A stretch of DNA of 33,417 nucleotides from Sinosporangium album (GCF_900100605.1 NZ_FNCN01000046.1:1-33417); one strand, 5' to 3'. Counted from the first letter of the stretch, positions 14,037 to 23,503 are shown. A program made the numbers and translations. The notes: generated by a model not told the origin, from the letters alone.

Positions 14037-14777
14037 TCAGGTGAGGCGGTGGATCTTGTACTGCGCGGCCTGCGCCCGGGGGCGCATCACCAGGCGGTCG
14101 ATGTTGACGTGCGCCGGCCGGGTGACCGTCCAGGCGATCGCGTCGGCCACGTCGTCGGCAGTCAGCGGGCCGGGCACCCCTTCGTAGACCTTGGCCGCGG
14201 CCTCCGCGTCGCCGCGGAACCTCACCAGGGAGAACTCCTCGGTCTCGACCATCCCCGGCGCGATCTCCACGATCCGGACGGGCTGCCCGCACAGTTCGAG
14301 CCTGAGGGTCTCGGTCATCCCGGTCTGCGCGTGCTTGGCCGCGACGTAACCGCCGCCGCCCTCGTAGGAGATCAGCCCGGCGACGCTCGTCAGCATCAGC
14401 AGCACGCCGTCGCCCGACTCGATCAGCTTGGGCAGCAGCGCCTGGGTCACGCGCAGCGTGCCGAGCACGTTGACGTCGTACATCCGCTGCCAGTCCGCCG
14501 GGTCGCCCTCGGCCACGGATTCCAGGCCGACCGCGCCGCCCGCGTTGTTGATCAGGACGTCGCAGCGGTCGAGCGAGGCGGCGAACTCGTCCACCGACGC
14601 CTGGGAGGTGATATCCAGGGTCGCCGCCCGGACTCCGGGCGTCTCGGCCGCGAGCCTGTCCAGCCGGTCGCGCCGGCGGGCCGCCGCCACCACGTCGAAC
14701 CCCTCGGCCGCGAGCCGCCGCGCGGTCGCCGCGCCGATGCCGCTGCTCGCTCCGGTCACCACCGCCGTCTTCGTCAT
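14037..14777 (-). CDS. Classical SDR-family oxidoreductase
   Basis: 246-residue short-chain dehydrogenase. The cofactor motif TGASSGIG is at 8-15, with ARR after strand 2 suggesting NADP(H) preference. NNAG is at 77-80, the catalytic Ser131 in LTSVAG, and YVAAK holds Tyr144 and Lys148. The catalytic set is complete. The substrate is unknown. A leaderless -10 box (TAGGAT) 8 nt upstream fixes ATG 14777. It is divergent from mshA. Confidence 0.9.
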   Translation of the reverse strand: MTKTAVVTGASSGIGAATARRLAAEGFDVVAAARRRDRLDRLAAETPGVRAATLDITSQASVDEFAASLDRCDVLINNAGGAVGLESVAEGDPADWQRMYDVNVLGTLRVTQALLPKLIESGDGVLLMLTSVAGLISYEGGGGYVAAKHAQTGMTETLRLELCGQPVRIVEIAPGMVETEEFSLVRFRGDAEAAAKVYEGVPGPLTADDVADAIAWTVTRPAHVNIDRLVMRPRAQAAQYKIHRLT

Positions 14778-14785
14778 GGCTCGCC

Positions 14786-14791
14786 ATCCTA
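14786..14791 (-). promoter_or_regulatory. Leaderless -10 box of the SDR gene
   Basis: TAGGAT on the minus strand, 8 nt before ATG 14777, with no Shine-Dalgarno sequence. Confidence 0.45.
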
Positions 14792-14976
14792 AAAGGCTTT
14801 GGCGCGAGGGCTTTGGCGTGGTCGTCACGCAGTTGTCAGGCCGTCGTCATTCGAGGGACCGTCTAGGCGGAGAAAAGCCACCCCGGCGTACAAAGTGCCT
14901 TTCGGTGAATGTCACCGTATCTGGGGGAATCTCAGGCCGATTCGGGGAGTTAATACCCCTTCGGAGGTGGTGTCAG

Positions 14977-16254
14977 GTGAGGCGACGGCGGGTCCACCGG
15001 GTCGCGACGGTCAGCATGCATACGTCGCCCCTCGATCAGCCCGGCACAGGCGACGCCGGCGGGCTGAACGTCTACGTGGTCGAGGTCGCCAGGCGGCTGG
15101 CCCAGCTGGACATCGAGGTCGAGATCTTCACCCGGCAGACCGCCCGCGACCTGCCACCCGTGGTCGAGATGGCCCCCGGGGTGCTCGTGCGCCACGTCAC
15201 GGCGGGGCCGTACGAAGAGCTCGACAAAGGCGACCTCCCCGGCCAGCTCTGTGCGTTCCTCTCCGGCGTGTTGCGCACTGAGGCGATGTACGACCCCGGC
15301 CGCTACGACGTCATCCACTCGCACTACTGGCTGTCCGGACAGGTCGGCTGGCTCGCCAAGGAACGGTGGGGAGTTCCTCTCGTCCACACCATGCACACCA
15401 TGGCGAAGGTCAAGAACCTGCTCCTCGCCGAGGACGACAACCCCGAACCCAAGGCCCGCGTGATCGGCGAAGAGCAGGTCGTCGACGTCGCCGACCGCCT
15501 CATCGCCAACACCGACGCCGAGGCCGCCGAACTGATCGACCTGTACGGCGCCGCCCCCGCACGCGTCGCCGTCGTCAACCCCGGCGTGAACCTGTCGGTC
15601 TTCCAGCCCGCCTCCAAGGGGGCCGCCAGACACCGGCTCGACCTGCCGCAGGACGCCCACGTCCTGCTGTTCGTGGGCCGGATCCAGCCCCTCAAGGCCC
15701 CCGACGTGCTGCTGCGCGCCGCTGCCCGCATGCTCGTCGACGATCCCTCCCTGCGCGAGCGCCTCATCGTCGCCTGCGTCGGCGGGCCCAGCGGCAACGG
15801 CCTCGCCCGGCCCGACTTCCTCGCCCGGCTCGCCGACGAGCTCGGCATCGCCGACGTCGTACGGCTGGTGCCCCCCGCACGCCAGGAGGAACTCGCCGAC
15901 TGGTACCGCGCCGCCGACGTCACCGTCGTCCCCTCCCACAACGAGTCGTTCGGCCTCGTCGCCCTGGAGTCCCAGGCGTGCGGCACGCCGGTCGTCGCCG
16001 CGTCCGTCGGCGGACTGCGCACCGCCGTACACGACGGGGTGTCGGGGCTCCTCGTCGACGGGCACGACCCCGCCGCATGGGCTCATGCGCTGCGGTCCAT
16101 CGTCACCCGCCCGAGCCTGCGCGAGCGCCTCGCCCGCGGCGCCCCCGGGCACGCCGCGGCCTTCGGCTGGTCGGCCACCGCCGCCCGCCTTGCCGAGGTG
16201 TACACCGGAGCGTTGCGGCGGCTCCACCGCGTTCCCCTGGCGGTGAACTCTTAG
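14977..16254 (+). CDS. mshA: D-inositol-3-phosphate glycosyltransferase (mycothiol synthesis, first step)
   Basis: 425-residue GT-B (GT4) enzyme that joins N-acetylglucosamine from UDP-GlcNAc to 1L-myo-inositol-1-phosphate, the first committed step to mycothiol, the main low-molecular-weight thiol of actinobacteria. Visible hallmarks are [20 protein letters not shown] near the N-terminus (acceptor and phosphate contacts), [11 protein letters not shown], the donor-domain phosphate motif [11 protein letters not shown], and the [20 protein letters not shown] loop with the E-x7-E pattern. The GTG at 14977 has GGAGGT 8 nt upstream. A much longer open frame reaching back to 14428 has no homology and runs antisense to the SDR. 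It is followed closely by the YbjN gene. Confidence 0.93.
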   Translation: MRRRRVHRVATVSMHTSPLDQPGTGDAGGLNVYVVEVARRLAQLDIEVEIFTRQTARDLPPVVEMAPGVLVRHVTAGPYEELDKGDLPGQLCAFLSGVLRTEAMYDPGRYDVIHSHYWLSGQVGWLAKERWGVPLVHTMHTMAKVKNLLLAEDDNPEPKARVIGEEQVVDVADRLIANTDAEAAELIDLYGAAPARVAVVNPGVNLSVFQPASKGAARHRLDLPQDAHVLLFVGRIQPLKAPDVLLRAAARMLVDDPSLRERLIVACVGGPSGNGLARPDFLARLADELGIADVVRLVPPARQEELADWYRAADVTVVPSHNESFGLVALESQACGTPVVAASVGGLRTAVHDGVSGLLVDGHDPAAWAHALRSIVTRPSLRERLARGAPGHAAAFGWSATAARLAEVYTGALRRLHRVPLAVNS

Positions 16255-16264
16255 GGTGGTCGCT

Positions 16265-16747
16265 GTGAGGGAGCTGATCGAAACCGCGCTCAAGGACGCC
16301 GAAGTGAGCTTTGAGGAGCCGCGCCCCGGCGCCTTCCTCGTCACCCTTCCCGGGCAGCGCAAGCTCGCCACCATGACCTGGCTGATCGTCGGCGCCCAGG
16401 CGCTGCACGTCGAGGCGTTCTTCTGCCGCAAGCCCGACGAGAACCACGCCGAGTTCTACCGGTGGCTGCTGACGCGCAACGGGTCGATGTACGGCGTGCA
16501 CTTCGCCCTCGACTCCGTGGGAGACGTCTACCTCGTCGGCCGCCTCCCCCTCCACGGCGTCACTGAGGAGGAGATCGACCGGCTGCTGGGCTGCGTGCTC
16601 ACCTATTCCGACGAAGGGTTCAACCGGGCGCTCGAACTCGGGTTCGCCTCCTCGATCCGGCGAGAATGGGAATGGCGCGCGAAGCGCGGAGAATCACTTG
16701 CCAATCTCCGCGCGTTCGCCAGGTTCGCCGACCCCGACACCGAGTGA
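16265..16747 (+). CDS. YbjN-domain protein
   Basis: About 160 residues of the YbjN fold, related to type III secretion chaperones: an N-terminal helix ([13 protein letters not shown]), a beta-sheet with [20 protein letters not shown], then [12 protein letters not shown] and a C-terminal helix pair ending in a basic segment. Its place directly after mshA and before gpmA is conserved in Streptomyces and relatives. The molecular role is not established. Two in-frame GTG codons (16256 and 16265) are equally possible starts; both lie within a few bases of the mshA stop, so translation is probably coupled to mshA. Confidence 0.82.
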   Translation: MRELIETALKDAEVSFEEPRPGAFLVTLPGQRKLATMTWLIVGAQALHVEAFFCRKPDENHAEFYRWLLTRNGSMYGVHFALDSVGDVYLVGRLPLHGVTEEEIDRLLGCVLTYSDEGFNRALELGFASSIRREWEWRAKRGESLANLRAFARFADPDTE

Positions 16748-16816
16748 TATTTCCACTCAATCCTTCAGGGGGGCGCCGTCCGTGACGCCCGACGCGGCAG
16801 GCCGAGGGGTCGCCGA

Positions 16817-16822
16817 TAGGCT
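16817..16822 (+). promoter_or_regulatory. Leaderless -10 box of gpmA
   Basis: TAGGCT 7 nt before ATG 16830, with only TGCCCCC between. It rules out the longer in-frame start at 16698 inside the YbjN gene. Confidence 0.55.
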
Positions 16823-16829
16823 TGCCCCC

Positions 16830-17573
16830 ATGGCGACTTTGGTGCTGTTGCGACACGGCGAGAGCGAATGGAACGCGAAGGGGCTGTTCACCGGCTGGGT
16901 GGACGTCAGCCTGTCGCCGAAGGGTGAAGACGAGGCCCGCAGAGGCGGCAGGCTGCTGCTTGACGCCGACCTGCGGCCCGACGTGGTGCACACGTCCCTG
17001 CTCACCAGGGCGATCCAGACGGCCAACCTCGCCCAGCAGTCCGCCGGGCTGCTGTGGCTGCCGGTGCAGCGCTCCTGGCGGCTCAACGAGCGCCACTACG
17101 GCGCTCTCCAGGGCAAGGACAAGGCGCAGACGCGCGAGGAGTTCGGCGACGAGCAGTTCAAGCTCTGGCGGCGGTCCTACGACACCCCGCCGCCGCCGAT
17201 CGCCGACGACGACGAGTTCAGCCAGGTCGGCGACCCGCGCTACGCGCTGCTCCCGAGCGAGGCCATGCCGCGGACCGAGTGCCTGAAGGACGTCGTGACG
17301 CGGCTCCTGCCGTACTGGTACGACCGGATCGTTCCCGACCTGGCCGCCGACCGCACGGTGCTGGTCGTCGCCCACGGCAACTCGCTGCGCGCCCTCGTCA
17401 AGCACCTCGACGACATCGGCGACGAGGAGATCGCGGGGCTCAACATCCCGACCGGCATCCCTCTGCGCTACGACCTGGACGCGGACTACCGCCCCGTCGA
17501 GCGCGGCGGTCGCTACCTCGACCCCGAGGCCGCGAAGGCCGCCATCGAAGCGGTCGCCAACCAGGGCCGCTGA
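16830..17573 (+). CDS. gpmA: 2,3-bisphosphoglycerate-dependent phosphoglycerate mutase
   Basis: 247-residue dPGM, interconverting 3- and 2-phosphoglycerate in glycolysis and gluconeogenesis. The phosphohistidine motif [10 protein letters not shown] (His9) is present, along with [18 protein letters not shown] and the second catalytic His in [11 protein letters not shown]. Length and all active-site blocks are normal for the dPGM group and exclude the larger metal-dependent iPGM. The start is set by the leaderless promoter. It is cytoplasmic. Confidence 0.95.
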   Translation: MATLVLLRHGESEWNAKGLFTGWVDVSLSPKGEDEARRGGRLLLDADLRPDVVHTSLLTRAIQTANLAQQSAGLLWLPVQRSWRLNERHYGALQGKDKAQTREEFGDEQFKLWRRSYDTPPPPIADDDEFSQVGDPRYALLPSEAMPRTECLKDVVTRLLPYWYDRIVPDLAADRTVLVVAHGNSLRALVKHLDDIGDEEIAGLNIPTGIPLRYDLDADYRPVERGGRYLDPEAAKAAIEAVANQGR

Positions 17574-17640
17574 CCACGCCCACGTGCTTTCCACGTGACC
17601 GCGTGTGAAAGCGCGTGTGAAAGCACGTGCTCACCTGTGA

Positions 17641-17708
17641 ACCGTGGTCACCTGTGGACCGTGCTGACCCGTGGACCGTGCTGACCCGTGGACCGTGGTC
17701 ACCCGTGA
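17641..17708 (+). repeat. 17-bp tandem repeat, four copies
   Basis: Units of the form ACCGTGSTSACCYGTGG at 17641, 17658, 17675 and 17692, the middle two identical. Each carries GTGGACC or GGTCAC half-sites. It lies between gpmA and its terminator. Confidence 0.85.
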
Positions 17709-17714
17709 ACACAC

Positions 17715-17752
17715 GTGAGCCCCGCCCCGTCGTTACGCGGGGCGGGGCTCAC
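17715..17752. terminator. Strong hairpin between gpmA and phoU
   Basis: Perfect 15-bp stem GTGAGCCCCGCCCCG / CGGGGCGGGGCTCAC with an 8-nt loop, between convergent genes. Probably terminates both. Confidence 0.85.
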
Positions 17753-17823
17753 GCGGTCACGGCACCGGCCGCTCGCCTCCCCCTATTGGCCGAGCGTCGC
17801 CGGGCCGGCGTGGCGGGCCGCTT

Positions 17824-18489
17824 TCACAAGCCTTCGGCTTGGTTCTCGGTGATCCTCGACCCGGTCACCATGTAGACGACATCCCTAGCGATGCGCACCG
17901 CGTGGTCCGCGTAGCGCTCGTAGTAGCGGCCGATCAGCGTCACATCGATCGCCGGCTCGACCCCCTGCGTCCAGTCGGGCGACAGCAGCACCCTGAACAG
18001 GCGCCGCCGCAGGCGGTCCATCTGATCGTCATCGTCCTCCAGCTGCTGGGCCAGTTCGGCGTTCTGCGTGAGGATGCAGCTCCCGGTCTTGGTCACCAGG
18101 CGCTCGGCGATCTGTCCCATCTCCAGGATGGTGTCCCGAACCTCCGCGGGCACGGCCGAATCGGGGTGCCGCATCCGCGTGATCTTCGCGATGTGGACCG
18201 CCAGGTCGCCCATGCGCTCCAGGTCGTTGCTGATGCGCAGGGCGGTGAGCACTGTGCGCAGATCTACGGCGACCGGCTGCTGGGTGGCCATCAGCTCGAA
18301 GCTCGTCGTCTCGATCTCTTCGAGGAGCGTGTTGACGTCCTTGTCACGAGAGATCACACTCTCGGCCAGAGGGAGATCGGAATCGAGCAGCGCGGTCGTG
18401 GCTCGGGACATCGCTGAACGGACCAGGCGGGTCATCTCGACCAGGCGCCCGGTGAGGGCCTTGAGTTCATCGTGATAGGCGTCGCGCAT
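17824..18489 (-). CDS. phoU: Phosphate signalling protein PhoU
   Basis: 221 residues with two tandem PhoU helical domains (about 5-95 and 115-205), showing the ExxxD metal-binding pattern in SVISRDKDVNTLLEEIE and again in the second domain (LSPDWTQGVEPAIDVTLIGRYYERYADHAVRIARDV, abbreviated here as GRYYERYADHAVRIA). It links the Pst phosphate transporter to the histidine kinase and keeps the Pho regulon off when phosphate is plentiful. A leaderless -10 box lies 6 nt before ATG 18489, with a PHO-box-like repeat just beyond. The pst operon is not in the window. Confidence 0.93.
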   Translation of the reverse strand: MRDAYHDELKALTGRLVEMTRLVRSAMSRATTALLDSDLPLAESVISRDKDVNTLLEEIETTSFELMATQQPVAVDLRTVLTALRISNDLERMGDLAVHIAKITRMRHPDSAVPAEVRDTILEMGQIAERLVTKTGSCILTQNAELAQQLEDDDDQMDRLRRRLFRVLLSPDWTQGVEPAIDVTLIGRYYERYADHAVRIARDVVYMVTGSRITENQAEGL

Positions 18490-18495
18490 GCCGCC

Positions 18496-18501
18496 AACGC
18501 T
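18496..18501 (-). promoter_or_regulatory. Leaderless -10 box of phoU
   Basis: TAGCGT on the minus strand, 6 nt before ATG 18489, with no Shine-Dalgarno sequence. Confidence 0.45.
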
Positions 18502-18508
18502 ATTTCTC

Positions 18509-18541
18509 AGGCGATGAACGAGTTTCTACAGGAAAGTGAAC
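18509..18541 (-). promoter_or_regulatory. Candidate PHO box between phoU and senX3
   Basis: Three consecutive 11-bp units on the minus strand: GTTCACTTTCC, TGTAGAAACTC and GTTCATCGCCT. The outer two match the G-T-T-C-A-(C/T) core of the PhoP-binding direct repeat unit; the middle one is degenerate. It sits over the -35 region of phoU and upstream of senX3, where autoregulation is expected. Confidence 0.5.
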
Positions 18542-18601
18542 TTTGCAGGAAGGACTCGGTGGATGCGTATCACGCGGTGCTGCTACCGAGATTAGGCCAC
18601 C

Positions 18602-18607
18602 TACCAT
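18602..18607 (+). promoter_or_regulatory. Leaderless -10 box of senX3
   Basis: TACCAT 7 nt before GTG 18615. It selects this GTG over earlier in-frame alternatives. Confidence 0.5.
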
Positions 18608-18614
18608 CGGTTAT

Positions 18615-19795
18615 GTGAGTGAGTTGGTGGCAAGCATGATCGCCATAGCGGGGTTCGTTGTGGGAGCACTCGCGGTTCTCGTCTTCCGCAACTACCAACG
18701 TGATCCAAACCCTAAGGATCGCTACAACGGACCGAACCCAGCGGCGCTGCCGCAGGGCGTCGCCTCTGTGCTCGCCGTGCTCCCGTCGTCGGCCGTCGTG
18801 CTCGACCACGAGGACCGCGTCCTGCGCGCCAGTTCGGCCGCCCGCGCGTTCAGCCTGGTCAAAGGGGACCACCTTACGGCCCCCGAGCTGATCGCGATGG
18901 CCAGGAAGGTGCGAAGAGACGGCGAGATCCGCGAAAGCGAGATCGAGGTGCCCGGCAACCGGTTCGGGCAGGAGGCGACCACCTTCGCGGTACGGGTCGC
19001 CCCCCTCGGCGCCTACGGCCAGGTTCTCGTGCTCGCCGAAGACCAAACCGAGCGGCAGCGGGTCGAAGCCGTGCGCCGCGACTTCGTGGCCAACGTCAGC
19101 CACGAGCTGAAGACCCCCGTCGGGGCCCTCAGCCTGCTCGCCGAGACCATCCAGGACGCGGCCGACGACCCCGAGGCCGTCACGCGCTTCTCCGGCCGGA
19201 TGCAGCACGAGGCCGCCCGACTGACCTACCTCGTCCAGGACCTCATCACGCTGTCGAAGATTCAAGGCGGCGACCCCATGCCCATCCCGGCACCCGTGCC
19301 CGTCGACGAGGTCGTCCAAGAGGCCATCGACCGCTGCAACACCAAGGCCGCGGCCAAGCACATCGCCTTGGTGGCCGGCGGAGCCGAAGGTCTCCAACTG
19401 TGGGGCGACGACGACCTGCTCATCACCGCGTTGCGCAACCTCATCGACAACGCCGTCGCCTACAGTCCCGAGCACACCCGCATCGTCGTCAGCAGCCGGG
19501 CGGCCGGAGACTCCGTCGAGATCAGCGTCAGTGACCAGGGCATCGGCATCCCGGAGGGCGCCCAGGAGCGGATCTTCGAACGCTTCTTCCGCGTCGACGC
19601 CGCCCGCTCCCGCGCCACCGGGGGCACCGGACTCGGCCTCGCGATCGTTAAACACGTAGCGGTGGCCCACGGAGGCGAAGTGACCGTGTGGAGCAAAGAG
19701 GGCTCCGGGTCTACCTTCACTCTCAAGCTCCCCGCCCTCGGCGGGACGGCCGTAGCCGCATCACAACCAAGCACAACTCCCCTGGAGGCCGCGAA

Positions 19796-19799
<4 letters not shown>
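18615..19799 (+). CDS. senX3: Phosphate-sensing histidine kinase (SenX3/PhoR type)
   Basis: 394-residue membrane kinase: one N-terminal transmembrane helix (about 6-24), a PAS-like sensory domain (about 45-145), the dimerisation/phosphoacceptor helix NVSHELKTPVGAL (His163), and an HATPase domain with the N box LIDNAVAYSPE, G1 DQGIGIPE, F box FERFFRVD and G2 GTGLGLAIVKH. It phosphorylates RegX3 under phosphate limitation, with PhoU as negative partner. Without a large extracytoplasmic loop it probably senses Pst/PhoU state, not phosphate directly. It overlaps regX3 by 4 bp (ATGA). Confidence 0.93.
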
Positions 19800-20479
<680 letters not shown>

Positions 20480-20563
20480 CGCCGGCGCCCTCACACACCG
20501 CCGGGCCGCAGCCCGGCACGATGCGATCCCTGTGGCATTCCGCGAGACCCGCGCGATCCACGG

Positions 20564-20597
20564 GCGAAAGGCCGATGCCCCGGCATCGGCCTTTCGC
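20564..20597. terminator. Hairpin after regX3
   Basis: 16-bp perfect stem GCGAAAGGCCGATGCC / GGCATCGGCCTTTCGC closed by only two bases, so the apex opens to a tetraloop or larger. It lies 84 bp after the regX3 stop and probably terminates the senX3-regX3 transcript. Confidence 0.6.
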
Positions 20598-20856
20598 GCT
20601 GTGCGAGCGCTCCATGCGGCGCCGCATGCGCCGCGCGTCGCGGCTCGGCCGACGATCGGCGGAACGGCCGCCAGGGCGAACAGGATCGCGGCGACGGGGC
20701 TCTCCCCGGTGTCGCCGCCCCGAATGGGCCCATGCCGCCGTGGGCGTCGCCGTACCGGAAGGTCGCCTGGCGCGGCCGTACCTATCGCCCCCGCTCGGCC
20801 CATGGCGGTCCCTGCTCGCCCTGCCGGCCTCGGTCGCCCCTATGGCCGGGCAAAGG
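20598..20856. other. Gene-free stretch between regX3 and the lipoprotein gene
   Basis: No gene recognised on either strand. It contains a short palindrome, ATGCGGCGCCGCAT, near 20,613 and very GC-rich sequence with several meaningless open frames. Confidence 0.35.
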
Positions 20857-20877
20857 GCCCCCGGCTGAGCCGGGGGC
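20857..20877 (-). terminator. Terminator hairpin of the lipoprotein gene
   Basis: GCCCCCGGC / GCCGGGGGC, a perfect 9-bp stem with a 3-nt loop, 8 bp after the lipoprotein stop on the minus strand. Confidence 0.6.
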
Positions 20878-20884
20878 GGTGTGG

Positions 20885-21460
20885 CTAGTGGCCGCTGCCG
20901 GCGGCGTCGGTGGCGGCGCTCGGGGTGGGCTTGGGGGCGGGGGGAGCCACGGCGCCGGAGACGGCGGGGTAGGCGGCGAACTCGCGGCTGCGGGTGACGA
21001 CCGGGACGTGGAGGGCGACCGAGCCGGCGTTGGCGAACTGGAGGTTTACCTTGAAGCTCTCGCCGCCGTGGAGGGACTTGGAGAGCCCTTCGACGACCAG
21101 CTGCGGGGTGGGGGTGCCCGTGAAGACGCCCTGGTTGCTGGGAAGGGCGATGGGGTTGGCGAGCTTGACCGTGCCGAGGCCCTCGGTGGTGACGCCGACC
21201 AGCGTGTCGGCGGTCTCAGCGGTGTTGACGAGGGAGAGGTAGAGGGGAGTGGTGCCGCCCGCGGGGAGGTTGCCGCCGGAGTCGGGGCCGAGGAAGAACG
21301 CCTGCGGGATCGTGATCCGGTTGGTCTTCAGGGAGATGGCCTCGGTGGGGGAGTACGGCTTTTCGACGATGGAGTCGAATCCTGCGGCGCAGCCGGCCAG
21401 CGCCGGGGCTGCGGCGAGGAACGCGGCTGCGGCGAGCGCGAGGCGACGGCTGGGGCTCAC
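20885..21460 (-). CDS. Secreted lipoprotein, possible PCu(A)C/DUF461-like domain
   Basis: 191-residue lipoprotein with signal peptide SPSRRLALAAAAFLAAAP and lipobox ALAGC (Cys23). The mature part is a beta-sandwich with GGTTPLYLSLVN, TLVGVTTEG, GGESFKVNLQFANAGSVALHVPV, the latter split as GGESFKVNLQF and AGSVALHVPV. This resembles the copper-chaperone-like PCu(A)C fold but lacks a clear His/Met copper motif, so a copper role is not supported. The tail is Pro/Ala-rich. The start GTG 21460 has AAGGAGA 9 nt upstream, which is decisive over an in-frame ATG at 21508. A lipoprotein between regX3 and carD is a conserved position in actinomycetes. Confidence 0.75.
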   Translation of the reverse strand: MSPSRRLALAAAAFLAAAPALAGCAAGFDSIVEKPYSPTEAISLKTNRITIPQAFFLGPDSGGNLPAGGTTPLYLSLVNTAETADTLVGVTTEGLGTVKLANPIALPSNQGVFTGTPTPQLVVEGLSKSLHGGESFKVNLQFANAGSVALHVPVVTRSREFAAYPAVSGAVAPPAPKPTPSAATDAAGSGH

Positions 21461-21852
21461 GGCGGGGATCTCCTTGGTCGGGAACACGTGCTGCACACGC
21501 GCTGGCACGTGCGTGCCCGGTCGGGCATGAAATCAGCTTGGACAACCCTATCCGCGCTTCGGCATGGTCACCGCGCCACCCCTGGGCGAGCCCCGGACGC
21601 GGTGGGTCCAGGCCGGTGAACGGTGGTCGCGCAGGTCGGGGACCGCCCGCCCGCGGCCCCTGGCGAGCCCGCGGGCGCGGCGCTCGGACGTACGGCGTAG
21701 GCCATTTTGTGCAGTGACCGCGCGAGGGAAAATCAACCGATTCAAGGTCGTTTAGGCGTCGCTGCGCGCTGTATCGCATGGGGCCTTGAAGGAGGCTTGG
21801 TCTTGTGTCCAATGCAGGTCATCCGCTATGTACAGCAATGCGATTCACAGAT
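21461..21852. other. Intergenic region upstream of carD
   Basis: No recognised gene. GC content falls towards carD. A 24-codon frame (GTG 21805 to TGA 21879) has a strong AAGGAGG 9 nt upstream but uses codons rare in this genome (CTA, ATA). It could be a leader peptide but is not supported further. Confidence 0.35.
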
Positions 21853-21867
21853 TTGACGATTTGTCAA
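21853..21867 (+). promoter_or_regulatory. TTGAC-N5-GTCAA palindrome in the carD promoter region
   Basis: Perfect 5-bp inverted repeat that also provides a TTGACG -35-like hexamer, with TATGAG 16 bp downstream as a possible -10. It may be both promoter and operator; the binding protein is unknown. Confidence 0.4.
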
Positions 21868-21969
21868 GCCCTAATATGAGGCGTTGACCTGCAGTTATGG
21901 TGATTTCACTGTTCCGGGAGGCTGTAAGCGCGTGGTACCCTGGAGTACAGCGGAAGGGGTACTTGTCAC

Positions 21970-22452
21970 ATGACTTTCCAGGTCGGCGACACTGTCGTCT
22001 ACCCCCACCATGGGGCTGCACGGATCGAAGCAATCACGACCCGGTCCATCAAAGGTGAGGAAAAGACCTACCTGGTGCTCAAGGTCGACAAGGGCGACCT
22101 GACGGTGCAGGTGCCGGCGGAAAACGCCGAACTGGTCGGTGTCCGCGACGTGGTCGGACAGGAGGGCCTTGAGCGTGTGTTCGACGTCCTCCGGATGCCG
22201 CACACCGAAGAGCCCACGAACTGGTCCCGTCGTTACAAGGCCAATCTAGAAAAGCTGGCCTCCGGCGACGTCAACAAGGTAGCTGAAGTCGTTCGCGATC
22301 TTTGGCGTCGCGATCGAGAGCGGGGTCTGTCGGCGGGCGAAAAGCGCATGCTCGCCAAGGCACGGCAGATTCTCGTCAGCGAGCTCGCCCTCGCTGAAAA
22401 GACCAACGAGGACAAGGCTGAGGCCCTTCTCGACGAGGTCCTCAACTCCTGA
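21970..22452 (+). CDS. carD: CarD-family RNA polymerase-binding regulator
   Basis: 160-residue CarD. The N-terminal Tudor-like RNAP interaction domain ([20 protein letters not shown]) is followed by a helical C-terminal DNA-contact domain containing the conserved Trp85 (EPTNWSRRY), which wedges the upstream edge of the promoter bubble, and the basic stretch [19 protein letters not shown]. It binds the RNAP beta subunit and stabilises open complexes at housekeeping promoters. GGAAGGGG lies about 12 nt before ATG 21970, and TACCCT at 21936-21941 is a plausible -10 box. ispF follows 17 nt after the stop. Confidence 0.95.
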   Translation: MTFQVGDTVVYPHHGAARIEAITTRSIKGEEKTYLVLKVDKGDLTVQVPAENAELVGVRDVVGQEGLERVFDVLRMPHTEEPTNWSRRYKANLEKLASGDVNKVAEVVRDLWRRDRERGLSAGEKRMLAKARQILVSELALAEKTNEDKAEALLDEVLNS

Positions 22453-22469
22453 ACACGATACTTCCACGG

Positions 22470-22934
22470 GTGGGCGTCGGGGTCGACGTCCACCCATTCG
22501 CATCTGGCCGTGACCTCTACCTCGCCGGGCTGCACTGGCCTGGGGAGACGGGGCTCGCGGGTCACTCCGACGGAGACGCCGCCGCGCACGCGGCGTGTGA
22601 CGCGCTTCTCTCGGCCACCGGGCTCGGTGACCTCGGGTCGGTTTTCGGCACGGCCGATCCGCGATGGGAGGGCGCGCGCGGTGTCGATTTCCTCCGGGAA
22701 ACCGCGCGTTTGGTGCGCGAGGCAGGTTTCGATATCGGCAACGTCGCCATTCAAGTCATTGGCAACCGGCCGAAGCTTGCCCCTCGCCGCGCTCAAGCGG
22801 AAAAGGTTCTCAGTGAGGCTTTCGATGCACCTGTGACGCTTACCGCGACGACCACCGACGGCTTGGGCTTGACCGGCCGTGGTGAAGGAGTGGCGGCAGT
22901 GGCGACCGCATTGGTCGTACGGCGCGAACCCTGA
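22470..22934 (+). CDS. ispF: 2-C-methyl-D-erythritol 2,4-cyclodiphosphate synthase
   Basis: 154-residue IspF of the MEP isoprenoid pathway, converting CDP-ME 2-phosphate to MEcPP with loss of CMP. Zinc ligands are Asp and His in VDVHPF and His in [29 protein letters not shown] and [14 protein letters not shown] complete the family pattern. The GTG at 22470 gives a slightly short N-terminus. Upstream codons in frame would encode LPR before VGVG, matching many homologues, but offer only CTG or ATA as start codons, so the true start is uncertain. The usual partner ispD is not here, neither fused nor adjacent. Confidence 0.93.
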   Translation: MGVGVDVHPFASGRDLYLAGLHWPGETGLAGHSDGDAAAHAACDALLSATGLGDLGSVFGTADPRWEGARGVDFLRETARLVREAGFDIGNVAIQVIGNRPKLAPRRAQAEKVLSEAFDAPVTLTATTTDGLGLTGRGEGVAAVATALVVRREP

Positions 22935-23216
22935 TTTCCAGGTGTTCAAAAGTTCATCTAGAACAGGCAAACCCAACGCAAGTCGGGGGCGTCGTACAAC
23001 TGGATGTGTTGCCGACATCCGTGGCGAGCAGCATCGAATGCTCGTCGAACCCCGTGGGCGGCGGCCCTGTACTGGCGCGGTCTGGGCCGCCGCTCTCTTT
23101 ACCCGAGTTTGGATGCCACTGATCGCATTCCCGCTGGCATGGGTATTATCTTCGCGATTTCGGGTAACCCTTCCCCCACGTGAGTGTGCAGGGGGCACGC
23201 ACACGGGGAGGTTGAT

Positions 23217-23483
23217 ATGACTATCCAGTCCATTCTCGGCGCCATCGTGATCGGAGCGATCATCGGTGTCCTCGGACGCCTCCTGCTTCCCGGCAAGCAG
23301 GCGATCGGCTGGATCCTCACCATCGTCGTCGGTATCGTCGCCGCGCTCATCGGCACACTGATCGCCCAGTGGCTCGGAGTCGCCACCACCCCAGGAATCG
23401 ACTGGATCGAACTCGTTCTCCAGATCGTTCTGGCCATGGTTGGCGTCGGCCTTGTGGCGGGCCTGAAGCGAAGCAGGGCCTAG
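23217..23483 (+). CDS. GlsB/YeaQ/YmgE family small membrane protein
   Basis: 88-residue transglycosylase-associated-type (GlsB/YeaQ) protein with three hydrophobic helices (about 4-22, 31-52 and 63-83) and the Gly-rich pattern AIVIGAIIGVLGRLLLPGKQ typical of the family. These proteins are induced by general stress in many bacteria; the mechanism is unknown. GGGGAGG lies 5 nt before ATG 23217. It is followed at once by a terminator. Confidence 0.88.
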   Translation: MTIQSILGAIVIGAIIGVLGRLLLPGKQAIGWILTIVVGIVAALIGTLIAQWLGVATTPGIDWIELVLQIVLAMVGVGLVAGLKRSRA

Positions 23484-23503
23484 GGGCTTCTTGAACGAAG
23501 CCC
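23484..23503 (+). terminator. Terminator of the GlsB/YeaQ gene
   Basis: GGGCTTC / GAAGCCC stem with loop TTGAAC, beginning at the base after the stop codon. Confidence 0.65.

Noticed and set aside
13168-14787. 539-codon open frame on the minus strand
   Set aside because: Spans both the SDR and methyltransferase genes in a shifted frame; Arg/Gly/Ala low complexity and no homology.
14428-14976. Long N-terminal extension of mshA
   Set aside because: Open frame only. It runs antisense to the SDR gene, and the GTG at 14977 has a strong ribosome-binding site at the family start.
14950-16431. 493-codon minus-strand open frame
   Set aside because: Shadow of mshA; Gly/Asp/Val-rich translation without motifs.
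20532-20888. Small gene between regX3 and the lipoprotein
   Set aside because: Several overlapping open frames on both strands, none with a ribosome-binding site or domain; a terminator hairpin lies inside.
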